Shown here: positions 30,933-41,466 of the stretch, piece after piece | Layout: every line of letters starts with the position of its first letter | Position numbering within the stretch: position 1 is the first letter of the stretch | Assembly: GCA_037176725.1 (NCBI GenBank) | Contig: JAZBRS010000060.1 | Coordinates: 52,914,001-52,978,000, forward strand | From: Posidonia oceanica | Lineage: Eukaryota > Streptophyta > Magnoliopsida > Alismatales > Posidoniaceae | Length of the DNA: 64,000 bases | Direction: 5' to 3' | The notes under the pieces: model-generated | Seen by the model: the letters and a program-made list of their open reading frames with translations, nothing else | What the model was told of the DNA's origin: nothing | Database searches by the model: none | Made by a program: the position numbers and the translations under genes

Positions 30933-32833
30933 AGGAGGAGCTGCTGCTGGCGCGCTGCTGAATTCAAACTCATCGGCGGCACTGCAGCAGACGCGATGGA
31001 TGTCGGCGAGTCGACCGGCATTCAAAGCCTCCGGAAAAGGCGCTGAGAGATGAGAGAGCGGCGGGCTGCTGTTGCATGATCTGATGGAGAGGGAGCTTGA
31101 AATTTAAAAAGGAGAGGGAGGACTGTTGGTAGCAGCTCGCGGGAAGAAAGAAACCAGTGGAAGCGCGAGGAAGAAGAAGGGGAAGAAGGAAGCGGGCCGG
31201 ACTGCTGCGGGCCGAAAAAAAAGAAAGAAAAAAGAAAAAAAGAAGAAACGGGACGGATTGAGCCCAGTAAGGAAAGAAAGAAAGAAAGAAAGAAAGAAGG
31301 AAGGAAGTAAGAGAGGGTAGAATGGGGAAATAAAATAGGTAAAAATAAACTAAAAATAAGTAAAAATATTAGAAGAGTTTTGCTGTAGGTTAGGACTTTA
31401 ATTAGGATTTCTTAATGATTATTTTGAGTTGATTAATGTGTTTTGGGTTTGATTAGCGTTTTAGGGCTTTGGTTTTGTTTTTAATTGGTTTTCACTTGAT
31501 TAAATGTTGGTTAAACCTTTTTTAAATTGTTTTAAAAATTGTATTTCCGTTGTTGGACACTTAGAATATTAATTAGGATTTTTTAGGATTTGTTTTCCCA
31601 TTAATCAGGGTTGATTTTAGATTTTTAGGTTGTAGTCTTGTTAAGGTTTTTCTTTCTTAAGTATCTTAAGTTATGTCTTGATTTTTTATTTATTGATTTT
31701 TCTTGAAGTTTTTAGTTGGATTTTTCTGGTTTGATAGGGTGTTTTTTAGGCTTTTCAGATGTGTTTTCTTTTTCTTTTTTAATTAAGTTTTAACTTGTTT
31801 TTCTTATGTTTATTAGGTTAGGTCTTTTGCCTTCCTTAATTACTTGTTTTAGTATTTGATTTTTTAATTCTTCCTTTTGGGTTTGTTTTTTAATTCTTCT
31901 GATGGATTTTTACCTTTGATGGGTTTTGATTTTATTTTAGCTTTTTCCTTGATTTTTCAGTGTTTTCTTTTGATTTGTTTTGCATTTTTTAGTTTGTATG
32001 CTTGGTTTTCTTTTTAGCTTGCTTAAGTTAAGTTTAAGTTGTTAATTGCTTGTTTAACATTTTTTAATTGTTTTTCTTAGGGTTCTGATTTGCTCCTTTT
32101 ATGTTTTGAGGTTTTGCAGATTTTTATGGGTTTTTGTGGATTTTTGCAAGAGAAGGAAAAGTAAAAGAGAAGGAGGAAGGAAAAGGGGAAAAGGGGGAAA
32201 TGAGAGGAAAAGAGATAGGTTGGAGGAAAACGATTTTTTAAAATTCAGAAAAAGGGTTAAAAATAAAGTAAAAATAGGGATAAGATAGAGGAAGGATAGC
32301 AGCACAGAGGGGGCCCACAGCCAGACCGGAAAAAGGATAAGAAAGGGATGAAAAGAGAGATGATAATCAGGAGAGAGAGAGGAGAGAGAAAATGATAATC
32401 CCAGAGAGAGAAAAGGATAATTTGGGTGGAAGAGGGTCTTAATGGTCTTGGAATGGGGTGAGAATTAGTGAGTGGGTAGTCTAGGGTTTGAAGTCTTCGT
32501 TCTAAAGTTTTGGTTTGATTCTAAAGAGGTTTTGAAGGGGTTTCAAGGTGTAGAAAAAGGGTAGTTTTGCCTAGGTTTTCTAGGGTTTTTGGGAATGGGT
32601 TAGGTTTGGAAATTTCTAAGTTTTTAGGTAGGTTTGTTGAGTGGATAGTGGGGGGTTTTCCTGTGGATTTTGGTTAGGTTTTGAGGTTGGGAAGGGGGGC
32701 AAAGGTCTGGGCCAAGACAGGCTGATCTTGGAGGGTAAAGAGGAGGATTAGGGTTAGGATTTGGTTGAGGTTTGATCCAGCAATCACCAGGAGGGCTCCA
32801 AGGGTCCAAGCCTGCCAAGATGGGGTGTCAACA

Positions 32834-32838
32834 GCTGG
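32834..32838. repeat. Target-site duplication of element B, right copy
   Basis: GCTGG directly after the LTR end; matches 4647-4651. Confidence 0.93.
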
Positions 32839-35800
32839 TTGTCCACATCTTTCTGCCTCTACTATCTCTACTGCTGCTGCTGTTACCGTCACTGCATTCT
32901 CCTCTGCATTTCTTGATGTACTGGCTGGGAGCGTCTTGACCTGGCAGTTGTCCCTCGGCAGGTTGGTTGGACTGCTTCTGCTTACGGCACTGCCTAAGCG
33001 AGGCAGACGCTGTATAAACCATCTAGACCCGCCTCTTGGCTGCGAGGTGATTAACTCAGATGGTCTAGTGGGTGATGGAATTGCTGTTTCTTCCAGGACC
33101 ATAATGGATGGGTGGTCCTGTTGCCGGGGGGGATGTGCGGGTATATGATCTGTAACCACCGCCTTCCCTTTCCTTGCGGTGTCCAATTCAGCGGTGTCTT
33201 CTGCAAATACCGCTAGCTGCTCCTGGAATAATAACTCTAGGTCTTTGAGCGTGTCCTCTTCTTGTGCCTCCATGATAGCTCCCTCTTCTTCGTCGGGAGC
33301 GAGGTTGACAAAGTAGGCATTGCACGGCTCATACGCCTGCCGCTCGAGATTTCCTCCTCTTGGGGCGGCTACTTTGGATGCTAACTGGATTAGAGGCTGA
33401 GGCGCCTGCCACGACGAGCATGCCATCTGCGTTGGTAGGTCTGGAGGATAATCTGGCCCGTTGCTTGGGAGGGCCAATAGCTGGACAGCCGTGTCAGGAG
33501 ATGGGACTCCTCTGGTAGGTGGTGACACTATGGGTGTAGCTGCGGACACCATGTGGTCCCGCCACAAGACTTGATTCTTTGAAATAGGTGGTTGTGTGGT
33601 TGTAGGATCCACTTGCGTCATTAACAACACCACTGGCAAAGCGGGAAGACATGCTGAATTGGCAAAGCTCTTCTCCAGGGGAAAGGGTCGTGGTGCTGAG
33701 GCGATTGCTGTTATGGTCGGGCTGGATGGCGGCTTCTAGAGATGTGCTCCTGACTGCGGAGCTACTGCTGCAAGTGATGGGCAAACTAATGATGCGGGGT
33801 GCCGGGGGACCTGGCTGAGCATCCTTGCTGGTCTGCACGGTATCTGTCTCTAACTGCCCTTCATCTGAGTACCAGTCTTCGACACTGACCCACTCCTCTA
33901 GCGGCAGTGGGGAATCTGTGTGCAGTGCTGCTTGTGCTGCAGCTTCATTGAGGTTGGGATCGAGGATACCTATGCTGATGAAGTTAGATAAACCCAAAGG
34001 GATGATCATCCTCCGACCCCTCCCGCACCGGTATGCATCCTTACGTGGTTGCCAGTCGTAACCGAGACCATCGTGGTCTCTCCTTTCTTCTGCCGTGATT
34101 GGCTCGACGATCCCTTGGCCGTGCAGCCCGAGCGGCATCCCGTGCTTGTAGCCCCACCTGTGACAAAGGTTCTCGACCATCCGAGAGGGGTTTCCCTGAG
34201 CGGTCAGAAGATTGACACGCTCGAGATCGGAAAGGAAGTCAACCGGTTCAAACCGATTAACGCGATACATAACATTGGAGACAGTCTGTGGGGAAACTGA
34301 GGAGACCGCCTCGCCTCCCTCTCCGTCAAAGTTTTCGGCCATGACAGCAATAATTTTGTTGCCGTGGCGGAATTTTATCATTCGGTGGGGAGTTGAGGGG
34401 ATCACTTGATGTTGGTGTAGCCAAGGGCGCCCCAACAGGAGATTGAAAGACGGCTCTAAATTGACGACGAAAAAGTCCACATCGAATACCACTGGGCCAA
34501 TGGCAAGGGGGATAACCAAAGCTCCCAGAGTGTCGTGGTGCATGTTGTCAAATGACGTCATCCCTTTGGTGACTGGTGTGATATCCTCGGCTTTGAATCC
34601 GAGTTTGCTTGCAGTGCACAAGGGGCAGACATTAAGACCTACACCGTTATCAACTAGGGTCAGAGGGATGCGGAGATCGTTGTACTGCACCGTGACGAAG
34701 AGGGGCTTGTTGTGGCATGCCCCTGCCGAGGGCAGCTCGTCACTCGAGAAAGAGATGACGTGGGGTTCCGCAATCATGCCCACCATGCTTTCAAGGGTTG
34801 CTCGCTTGATGGTCTGGGATACATGGGCTGCCTAGAACACACGGAGGAAGGCCTCTTGGTGCTCCGTAGAAGAGTGGATTAGGTCCCAAATGGAAATGTC
34901 GACCTTCACCCTCTTAAGCTGGGTGGTAATGTTAGCACTGGGCTGGCCTTTCTAGGTGGAGGCAGAGGGTTGAATGGGGTCCTCTACCTGGGGTGGTTTG
35001 GTGGTTTGCTTTGCTGATGGAGTGGGTGCGGCTTCTGGGGCGGTAGGCTTGGCTACCGGAGCTGGAGGCCTGAACACCCTTCCCGAACGCGTGACCTCTG
35101 CGCACATTTCTGTGGCATAGTCATATGGGACTCTATGGGTGTCCCGGGTCAGAGTAATGACCATGGGTATGCGGGCCGCAAGCTCCAGGGGGGTTGGTAG
35201 TGGATAGGTGGGTCTTGCTGGTGGAGTAAATTAGGAGGAGGGTTGAGGAGGCTCTGGTTGTGGCAAGGCCAGCAGGCAGATAGGTGGTTCAGCTAGTTGT
35301 TGCATGGTGGGCCGAGCGGCGGAAGGCCCCGGCTCGACGTTCAACTGTATCATATGGATTGCTGATTCAAAGCCGACGAGAACAGAATTGTACAAAGCTA
35401 AGGGAAAAGGATCCGAAGCACGATGGATTAAAGAAGAGGGGTCCATTACGGAAGTGGTGGGCCCAGAAGGGAAGAGAGTGTGGACTCCTGAGGTCCCAGC
35501 ACCTCCCGAGCCAGAGTGCTTAGGCAAAGGCCGATGCAAGATGCTGGGATGAGCTAGAGATGATGCAGGGGTGGATGCAAGTGGAGGTGCAGAAGTGGGT
35601 GTCGCCTCCTGAGTGTTTATGGAGATGACCCTTTGGTCAATCAAATCCTGGATGACTCCCCGCAATGTGAAGCAGTTATCCGTTGAGTGGCCCTCAGTTC
35701 GATGGTAATTGCAATAGAGGCCTGCCTTGTACCACGGTGGGAGTGGGCTTGGCAGTGGGCGAACCTTGGGGAACCTAAGGAGTGACGCAACCTTAGGCAG

Positions 35801-37707
35801 GACGGTGCTCAGCGGTTCCACGAGCTTCGTGAATTGGCGCGTGTTCCCGCGAAACCGTCTCTACGGAGGGCGTTGTCCTTGCCAGGCCGGTGCAGCTGGA
35901 TAGACCGACTGGGTGGTGTGTCCAATCTATGAAGTGTGTGACGGTACAGGTGCATAAACTACTTGATTCGGCGCAGGGTGACCTACCAGGTTGAACTACG
36001 CTGCAGGAGAATCGATGAAGGCAACGACGGGCTTGGGCTGGTCCCTCCTTTTGGCGTGGTTGTTGCCATTGTTGCTGTTGCTATTGTTGTTGTTGTTGCT
36101 ATTGTAGTAGTTGTTGTTGTTGCGGCTGGGGACGATGTCCGGCCCGGCGAGTGCAGAGATTGTGGGGTAGCGGCCGTTGCGAATTGCACTCTCTATGCGG
36201 GAGCCTGATCGAATCAGTGATGCAAATGTGGTGACAGATTGGAAATTGAGCATACCCCCAATGGATGGCAGCGAGCCTCAGATGAGGATCTCAATAGACT
36301 CCTCGTCAGAGGGCCTATCTCGAACCTGCAAGGCCAGCGCGCGCCATCGGCCGACATACTCCCCGAACGGCTCATGGGGTTTCTGCACAGTGGAGACCAG
36401 GTCCTCCCGCTTTGGGATCTGGTTAAGATTAAAAGAGTACTATTCCACGAATACCTGGGTGAGGGCGCTCCAGGTCTTAATGGAGGCCATATCAAGTGAA
36501 GTGAACCACTTGAGAGCTGGGCCAGTAAGACTCTTTTGGAACAGGTAGATAAGAAACCTCTCATCGGCCTGAAGCTGTGTGAGGTCCTTGCAATAAGCCC
36601 GCAGATGGGAGATAGGGCAGTCCTTCCCGTTGTACTTGTCAAAGTCCGGGACGCGGAAATCCGCTGGGAGTACAGCCTCTGGGAAGTAACAGAGGTCCCG
36701 GTACTCGAAGGACTGGCGCTCCCCGCCCTGCACTCGACGGAGTGCTCTCTCCAGATCACCCATCCTGTTAAGGAGGGTGTCCAGGGTCGCTGCTGGCAAG
36801 GAAGATGCAGCCGGGGCAAAGTTGGCGTATGCTGTCTGGGTCGCACCTAAGTGCTCCTCCGGATCCACCATCTCGTCGGCTGGTGAGGCGACGTGATGGC
36901 TGGCATACCCGTGCAAGGGTGTGTGGTGCTGTGGGGTGTATGCAGGAACCTGAGTCTGCTGATGCAGGGGGGAAGAAAAGCAGAATGTTGTGCTGTGGGT
37001 GTTGTAGCATGCGGAAGCAACAGTTGCTGCAATGGCATGGTGCCGGACTGCAGGCCAAGTGGGTGCTGTGTTCCTGTCATCCCGGGAGGGTGACCACTAG
37101 AGGGAGGAGTGAAATGCTGTGCAGTGAGAAGTGGGTGCACAGGAGGCAGCGATGTCGCTCGCATCGTCGGAGCAATGAGTAGCTGCGGCGATGGCCGAGG
37201 CGGAGGTGCAGTGGGAAATGCCTAAAACTGGAAGGGAGGGACCAAAGGGACCTCAGGAGCCACGAAAGGACGAATAGATAGAGCCATGTCCTGCAGATGC
37301 TAGACAAGCCCTAACAGGTGCTGGTACTGTGCTTCAGGTGTCCCGTCAGTGGGAATACTGAATTGCAGTGCCTACGGAGGAACAAGCGCAACAGGTGGGG
37401 ACACAGACTGTCCAACAGGGCGGAATCCTACATCAGGAGGTGCTGTCATAGTGGGGGTATCAAGCGCAAGACTCGGGACATTATACAGCGTTTCCAGGGC
37501 TCGAGAGGTAGTCACCGTGACAGATTCGGTGACAGTCCCTGGGGGTACGGTAGCCAGATGATGTCCGAAAACTCCAAGGTTCCCCTACGCTTGAAAGTGA
37601 AAGGTGCGAGGGGCAACAGTGGAGGTCAAAACCATAGAAGGGGAGGTCGAAACCTGGGACCCCTCCAAGGCGACAGAGAACATGGGCTCACTAACCCGCT
37701 GGGCCAT
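32834..37707 (-). pseudogene. Element A gag-protease (broken)
   Basis: 5' half of A's polyprotein gene, starting at the conserved ATG (MAQRVSE) at 37707. Recognisable parts: Gag core 36916-36000 across two frames (ALKWFTSLDM, LARYRVP-type spacer absent here), knuckle CNYHRTEGHSTDNC about 35710, Gag end about 35230, protease 34786-34200 with LVDNGVGLNV about 34645, G-patch-like WGYKHGMPLGLHGQGI about 34130, and the acidic spacer YYV/YFVNLAPDEEEG about 33290. At least five frame changes or stops (after 37585, near 36850, 36250, 35870, 33640). Ends at the B insertion. Its continuation is 4651-1097. Confidence 0.92.
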
Positions 37708-38798
37708 GGCGGTCCGAGAGCGAGTGAGCACTGGACTGCGACAGGGAACAGAAGAATGACGCCTAGGACGAGCTATCGTCGAACTCGACGGATAACTCGA
37801 GAAAGGAGGGTCGAGAGAGAGGTGACACAACAGGGGTGTGAGCAAAGAAGCAGACTCGAGCTCCAGCAAGGGAACTCGCTCACAGTCCTGAGGGACAAAA
37901 CAAACAAAACAGGTTAGGACCCGACAAATGAATGCAATTGCTGTTAGTTGTGATATGGATGATATGCATATGAATGCTCTCTAACATGCTCTCTCTCACC
38001 AATCTAGTGTGTCCTAGTAGGTTATCTACTCCGGATCCACACAGGGTGTATAGGTCTCCGACTCAGTCAGAAAAGTAAGGCTCCCGTCTAAATCCTGGCC
38101 AAAGCCAGACGGTGACGGGTGGTGCATTTGGGAGCCGTCAAACTGCCAAAGCAAGGTTTGTACCCCCTAGTAACATCGACATGACCCCAGACAAGGGGGG
38201 ACAGGGCCAATCCACTTGTGCTATCGCCAAAGTGACGGAACGGGCGGATGGGATCTATCCTTCTCAGACTAATAGGCGGACTCAAGTAGGAGAAGAATGC
38301 ATGCCCTATATGCTCAAACATGCGAGTATGCATTAAGTTTTTTAGCTTACACATTTTATTAACCGCAAGGGGATAAAAGTTGGTGTAGAAGCTCTAGTAA
38401 GCCTAAGCGTCACTTTTACTTGCATTTTTTAAGTTAAACCAAGGAAGGAGGCAATCACATCTCTACTTTACCTTAGGATTAATGCAAGAAAGGGGAAACA
38501 AACATTCAAACATGGCAATGCTAAGTCATACATCACATCAAAAGGCATGAGCATGGCATGTGATTGTGTTGTGTGCATGATTCGTGAAATGAAAACAATC
38601 ATCAAATCAAAGAAAGGCATGTATATGTTAAGGCATGTGTGTGCGGTGATATGATATGTAAGTGGAAAGAGAACGAACAATGAATCACGACATTGCAATT
38701 AAGCCTAAGTAAAGCAACAAAGTGCTAGAGAAATGATGCAAGAAAGAAAAGACTACAAGATGAGCAAAAGGCGGAAGACAAAAAGTCGGAGTCTAGTA
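37708..38798 (-). other. Element A leader
   Basis: Non-coding leader with the blocks conserved in B and C. Contains a candidate 112-bp intron at 37888-37999 (donor ATTG|GTGAG, acceptor TTGTCCCTCAG|GACTG). Confidence 0.6.
37888..37999 (-). other. Candidate leader intron of element A
   Basis: GT...AG borders at the same alignment position as in B and C, with a pyrimidine-rich TTTTGTTTGTTTTGTCCCTC before the AG. Confidence 0.5.
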
Positions 38799-38816
38799 TC
38801 CCCAGCGGAGTCGCCA
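38799..38816 (-). other. Primer-binding site of element A
   Basis: Sense TGGCGACTCCGCTGGGGA; one difference from the B site. Confidence 0.85.
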
Positions 38817-39210
38817 CTTTACTCTAACCGTCTCTCGAGTACGACACGGGGGCCGTTGCCAAAGCTCGCAGACGCCTAACCGTAGAGAATGAGGGCCACA
38901 ATTAATGGTGTATCCGAGGAAAGATTGACTCGAGGAAGAAAACACCAATAAAAGGATAAGTGATGATAAAAAGAGAAAAAGAATGAGATCAAGTCTGATT
39001 TCCCCGACGGAGTGGCCATTCTTATGCGACCGTCTTTCGTATACGATGCGGGGGCTGCTGCCAAAGCTCGCAGACGCCCGACCGAAGAGAAAGAGGGCCA
39101 CAGTTAATGGTGTATCCGAGGAAAATTCGACTCGATAAAGAGAATAAAAACACCAATAATCAACGAAATCAGCGAATAAAATAAACAACAAAAAAGGGGG
39201 AGTCACCACC
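38799..39210. repeat. Tandem ~200-bp units carrying primer-site copies at the A LTR end
   Basis: The 202-bp block 38799-39000 is repeated from 39001 (shared 'ccaaagctcgcagacgcc' and 'aatggtgtatccgaggaaa'). The second unit starts with a mutated primer site, sense TGGCCACTCCGTCGGGGA (39001-39018). A third relic, GGTGGTGACTCC in sense, is at 39199-39210. Spacing is 202 and about 190 bp. Confidence 0.8.
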
Positions 39211-39479
39211 TAGTCTAATTGAGAAAAGCTGGAAGACGAGGAAAACCGGATGTAAGTTAATAAAACGAAAGAAAACCAAAGTGGATCCATGCAAAACGGA
39301 TGCGATACTGGGTCATTGCGGTCCAGAGATGGGTAAGGACTCTTGTTACGTGCGGGGAAGGTGTTAGGCACCCCCGATACGCCCAAGGAGTGGCCTTTTC
39401 TAACGTCATTCCGCTCATAGTGTGGCTCAATGTAGGCCGAAGGCCAAGGCATGTATGCTTGTTAGCAAAAAGAAACATG

Positions 39480-39800
39480 CCGTGATAATGCAAGAAGGCG
39501 AAAGGAAAAGCCTCAAATAAACAGGTATAAAGGTTAAATGAAACCAAGGAAGTAGCTACACAAAGCTAGGAGGTAAACATGCATAAGGAAAACAAGTGCA
39601 AGAGGATAAGACTCAGATAAACATTCATGAATGCTAAAAGAAACCAGGTAAGTGACAATATAATGCTGGAAAATAACGTGCATAATAGAAAGCAAATGCA
39701 AGGCATATAAGGCTTAGATAAACATTGCTTAACACTAAAAAGAAACAGAGAAGTAACTAAATGATGCTTGAATGTAAACATGCATAAGGAAAAGCTAAGA
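39480..39800. repeat. ~105-bp tandem repeat in A LTR
   Basis: Three to four units, each with a 'gataaacatt/aataaacagg' stretch, 'taaaagaaacca' and 'aaacatgcataagg'. Confidence 0.7.
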
Positions 39801-40888
39801 CAAGAGTACAAGGCTCTGTCCACATCTGTAGAGGCTACTGTTAAAAACGCGAGAGGCCCACGTAGGACCTCCATGCGGGAACAGTCCGCTTGTCCAGTGG
39901 AAAGTCATGGCCAAATGAGACGTTTTCCTCAATTGAATTCAGTATAAGACCGGTTGAATGATGAGGAGGGGGTATCCCAGAACAATGATATGCAAAATTA
40001 TAAAAGAAACAGGCATAAACAAGGGACAGAAAAGGGCTAGGAACTCTGCCCAATATCACAGTCAAGAACACGAGAGGCCCACGTGGGACCTCTACGCGAG
40101 ACCGGTCTGTTCAAATAGAGAACCTTCATTGCCGGATTCTGGGCCCAATACTTAATGAATTGCAATGAAACTGGTTGGGGAAGCAAGGTGGTGTACCAGG
40201 CTACCCAACCGAGGTGCAAATGCAGGACGGTGCTACCCAGGTCGTCCCGTTCACCTCGACAATATTGCACCAGTGGTCGCACGTCTCTGCCGACCATAGA
40301 GGCGGCTTGGAGGGCGCAGCCGGCCGTGGACGCACTGAGGAGAGTCGAGGGACGATGCCGGAGCCTCTGGGCAAAAGGTCGGGGTGGCTATATGTGCGAC
40401 GGCGTGAGGCCACACACGAGCCGACGACCCATCGCCGGAGACGGCGAAGAAAATTAAAATCAGGCAAACGACTATGCTAGAGGGGGAAATAAACGCTTAG
40501 GAAGTAAACATGCATTGCAAAGAAGTGGTGTAAACAACAGGAGCTGGAAGGGTTACCCACAGACGTACTGCGGGTGTGTCTTCTCCGGCGGTGGCGTCAC
40601 TTCCAGCGCATGTTATGGCGGAGGCTGCGGGGCTGCTGCAGAGGCTCTGGAGCGACAGGGAGCTTGGACACTCACTCGCGGGCTCTAGGGAACACTCAGG
40701 TAGGGAGGATTCACGCTGGGGAGTCTCGACGGCTAAGAGATGGCCAGAGATGGGTTCCTCAGGTCTCAGACGTGAGACTGAGGTGCTTCTGGGCTCAGGG
40801 ATGCTCGGGGCGGATGCGTGGGATCTCAAGGAAGCTCACTGAATGCAAGGAAGGCCAAGAGGAGCTGCTGGTCGAGGTGGGTTGCTGC

Positions 40889-40894
40889 TTTATA
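40889..40894 (-). promoter_or_regulatory. TATA box of A LTR
   Basis: Sense CCTATAAAGC, a good match to the plant TATA consensus. It implies a U3 of about 570 bp. Confidence 0.6.
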
Positions 40895-41097
40895 GGCCGG
40901 CGAAGAGGATGTTGGCCGTCAGCATGGATCTGGATCCAGAATGAGTGGGCGGGATGTCTGTTGGGGATCGACGTTTGGAAATGGTTGGGACGGAGGGTTG
41001 GATGACCCAGGTGTCCAGAGGCACAGATTCAGATCGGCGGGAGCCAATGGCGAGCGAGGAAAAGGTGGGCCAAGGTAACTGGACCGCCTGATTTTCG

Positions 41098-41235
41098 CTA
41101 CTGACGTAGGACAAAACGCGAGAGCTCTACGCGAGAGCTCGACGCGAGTGTCAGTCTGTCAGTTTTTGCCACAGACACAGGACAAAATGTGGGAGCTCCA
41201 CGCGGGAGCTCGACGCGAGTGTTAGACTGTCGGTT
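41098..41235. repeat. Direct duplication in A U3
   Basis: Two ~70-bp copies with 'acaggacaaaa.g.gagagct' and 'gagctcgacgcgagtgt.ag', about 250-350 bp upstream of the TATA box. GC-rich and possibly enhancer-like. Confidence 0.75.
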
Positions 41236-41466
41236 TGGTTGCCCCACCTTCTGAGCTTGTTTCTCTGGTTCGTGGGCTGTCTGGGGCTATGGTTTTGTGG
41301 TATTTGTGGTGTTGGATGTATTGGGATATGATTGGTGGAGTTTTGGCGGGTCTAGGCTGGTTTGAGTCTAGGTTTGGGGTTTCAAGAAAAGGTGGGGCCT
41401 GCCTCGTCCGTGCGTGCTTTCTGGAGCAAACAACCGCCGCCCGACTTCCAGATTTGGGTGTCTACA

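Larger units (their letters stand above)
4652..32833 (-). mobile_element. Element B: complete 28.2-kb Tat/Ogre-like LTR retrotransposon
   Basis: Complete minus-strand element: LTRs 26868-32833 (5') and 4652-10630 (3'), sense-strand ends TGTTGACACCCC...GGGATCGCTACA, 5-bp duplication GCTGG on both sides, primer site one base inside the 5' LTR, purine tract directly before the 3' LTR, intact polyprotein 25536-16780 and intact second ORF 15296-14094. The internal region is 16.2 kb. LTR divergence by my own reading is about 54 substitutions plus a 1-bp and a ~14-bp indel. At a commonly used plant rate of 1.3e-8 per site per year that is roughly 0.35 million years, and more if this is a slowly evolving woody plant. 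Size is at the top of the range known for Ogre-type elements (up to about 25 kb). Confidence 0.96.
26868..32833 (-). repeat. Element B 5' LTR (5,966 bp)
   Basis: The promoter-bearing LTR. It differs from the 3' LTR by about 54 substitutions by my count, one extra A in an A-run near 30675 and a ~14-bp deletion in a 'ctctctctggat' repeat near 30870. Key parts mirror the 3' LTR: TATA 30925-30932, donor-like site near 29975, micro-exon-like 28247-28267, 22-bp hairpin 27192-27213, PBS-like relic at about 26985-26998 (129 bp upstream of the real site). Confidence 0.95.
1..41466 (-). mobile_element. Element A: decayed Tat/Ogre-like Ty3/gypsy retrotransposon, interrupted by element B
   Basis: Reading on the minus strand, A starts with a TGTAGACACCC LTR at 41466, followed by a primer-binding site at 38799-38816, a leader, gag and protease to 32834. 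It resumes across element B at 4651 with RT, RNase H and integrase to 1097. Its 3' LTR is beyond base 1. The two halves of its coding region join exactly at B's target-site duplication, in the low-complexity spacer between protease and RT. The coding region contains frameshifts and stops, so A cannot make its own proteins. A and C share LTR start, LTR size class and protein sequence and are treated here as one family. The family name Tat/Ogre is inferred from domain order and primer site. Confidence 0.9.
38818..41466 (-). repeat. Element A 5' LTR (~2.65 kb)
   Basis: Starts TGTAGACACCC at 41466 and ends just before the primer site. The exact inner end is uncertain because it lacks a clear CA. 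Contains the TATA box 40889-40894, a U3 duplication at 41098-41235, a ~220-bp duplication with 'gagaggcccacgt.ggacct' (about 39845 and 40070), three to four ~105-bp repeats (39480-39800) and the 22-bp hairpin 39354-39375. Confidence 0.85.

Noticed and set aside
36040..36130. GTTGTT repeat coding for poly-Asn or poly-Val
   Set aside because: It is the Asn-rich stretch of A's Gag, also present in B and C. It is a coding feature, not an independent microsatellite of note.
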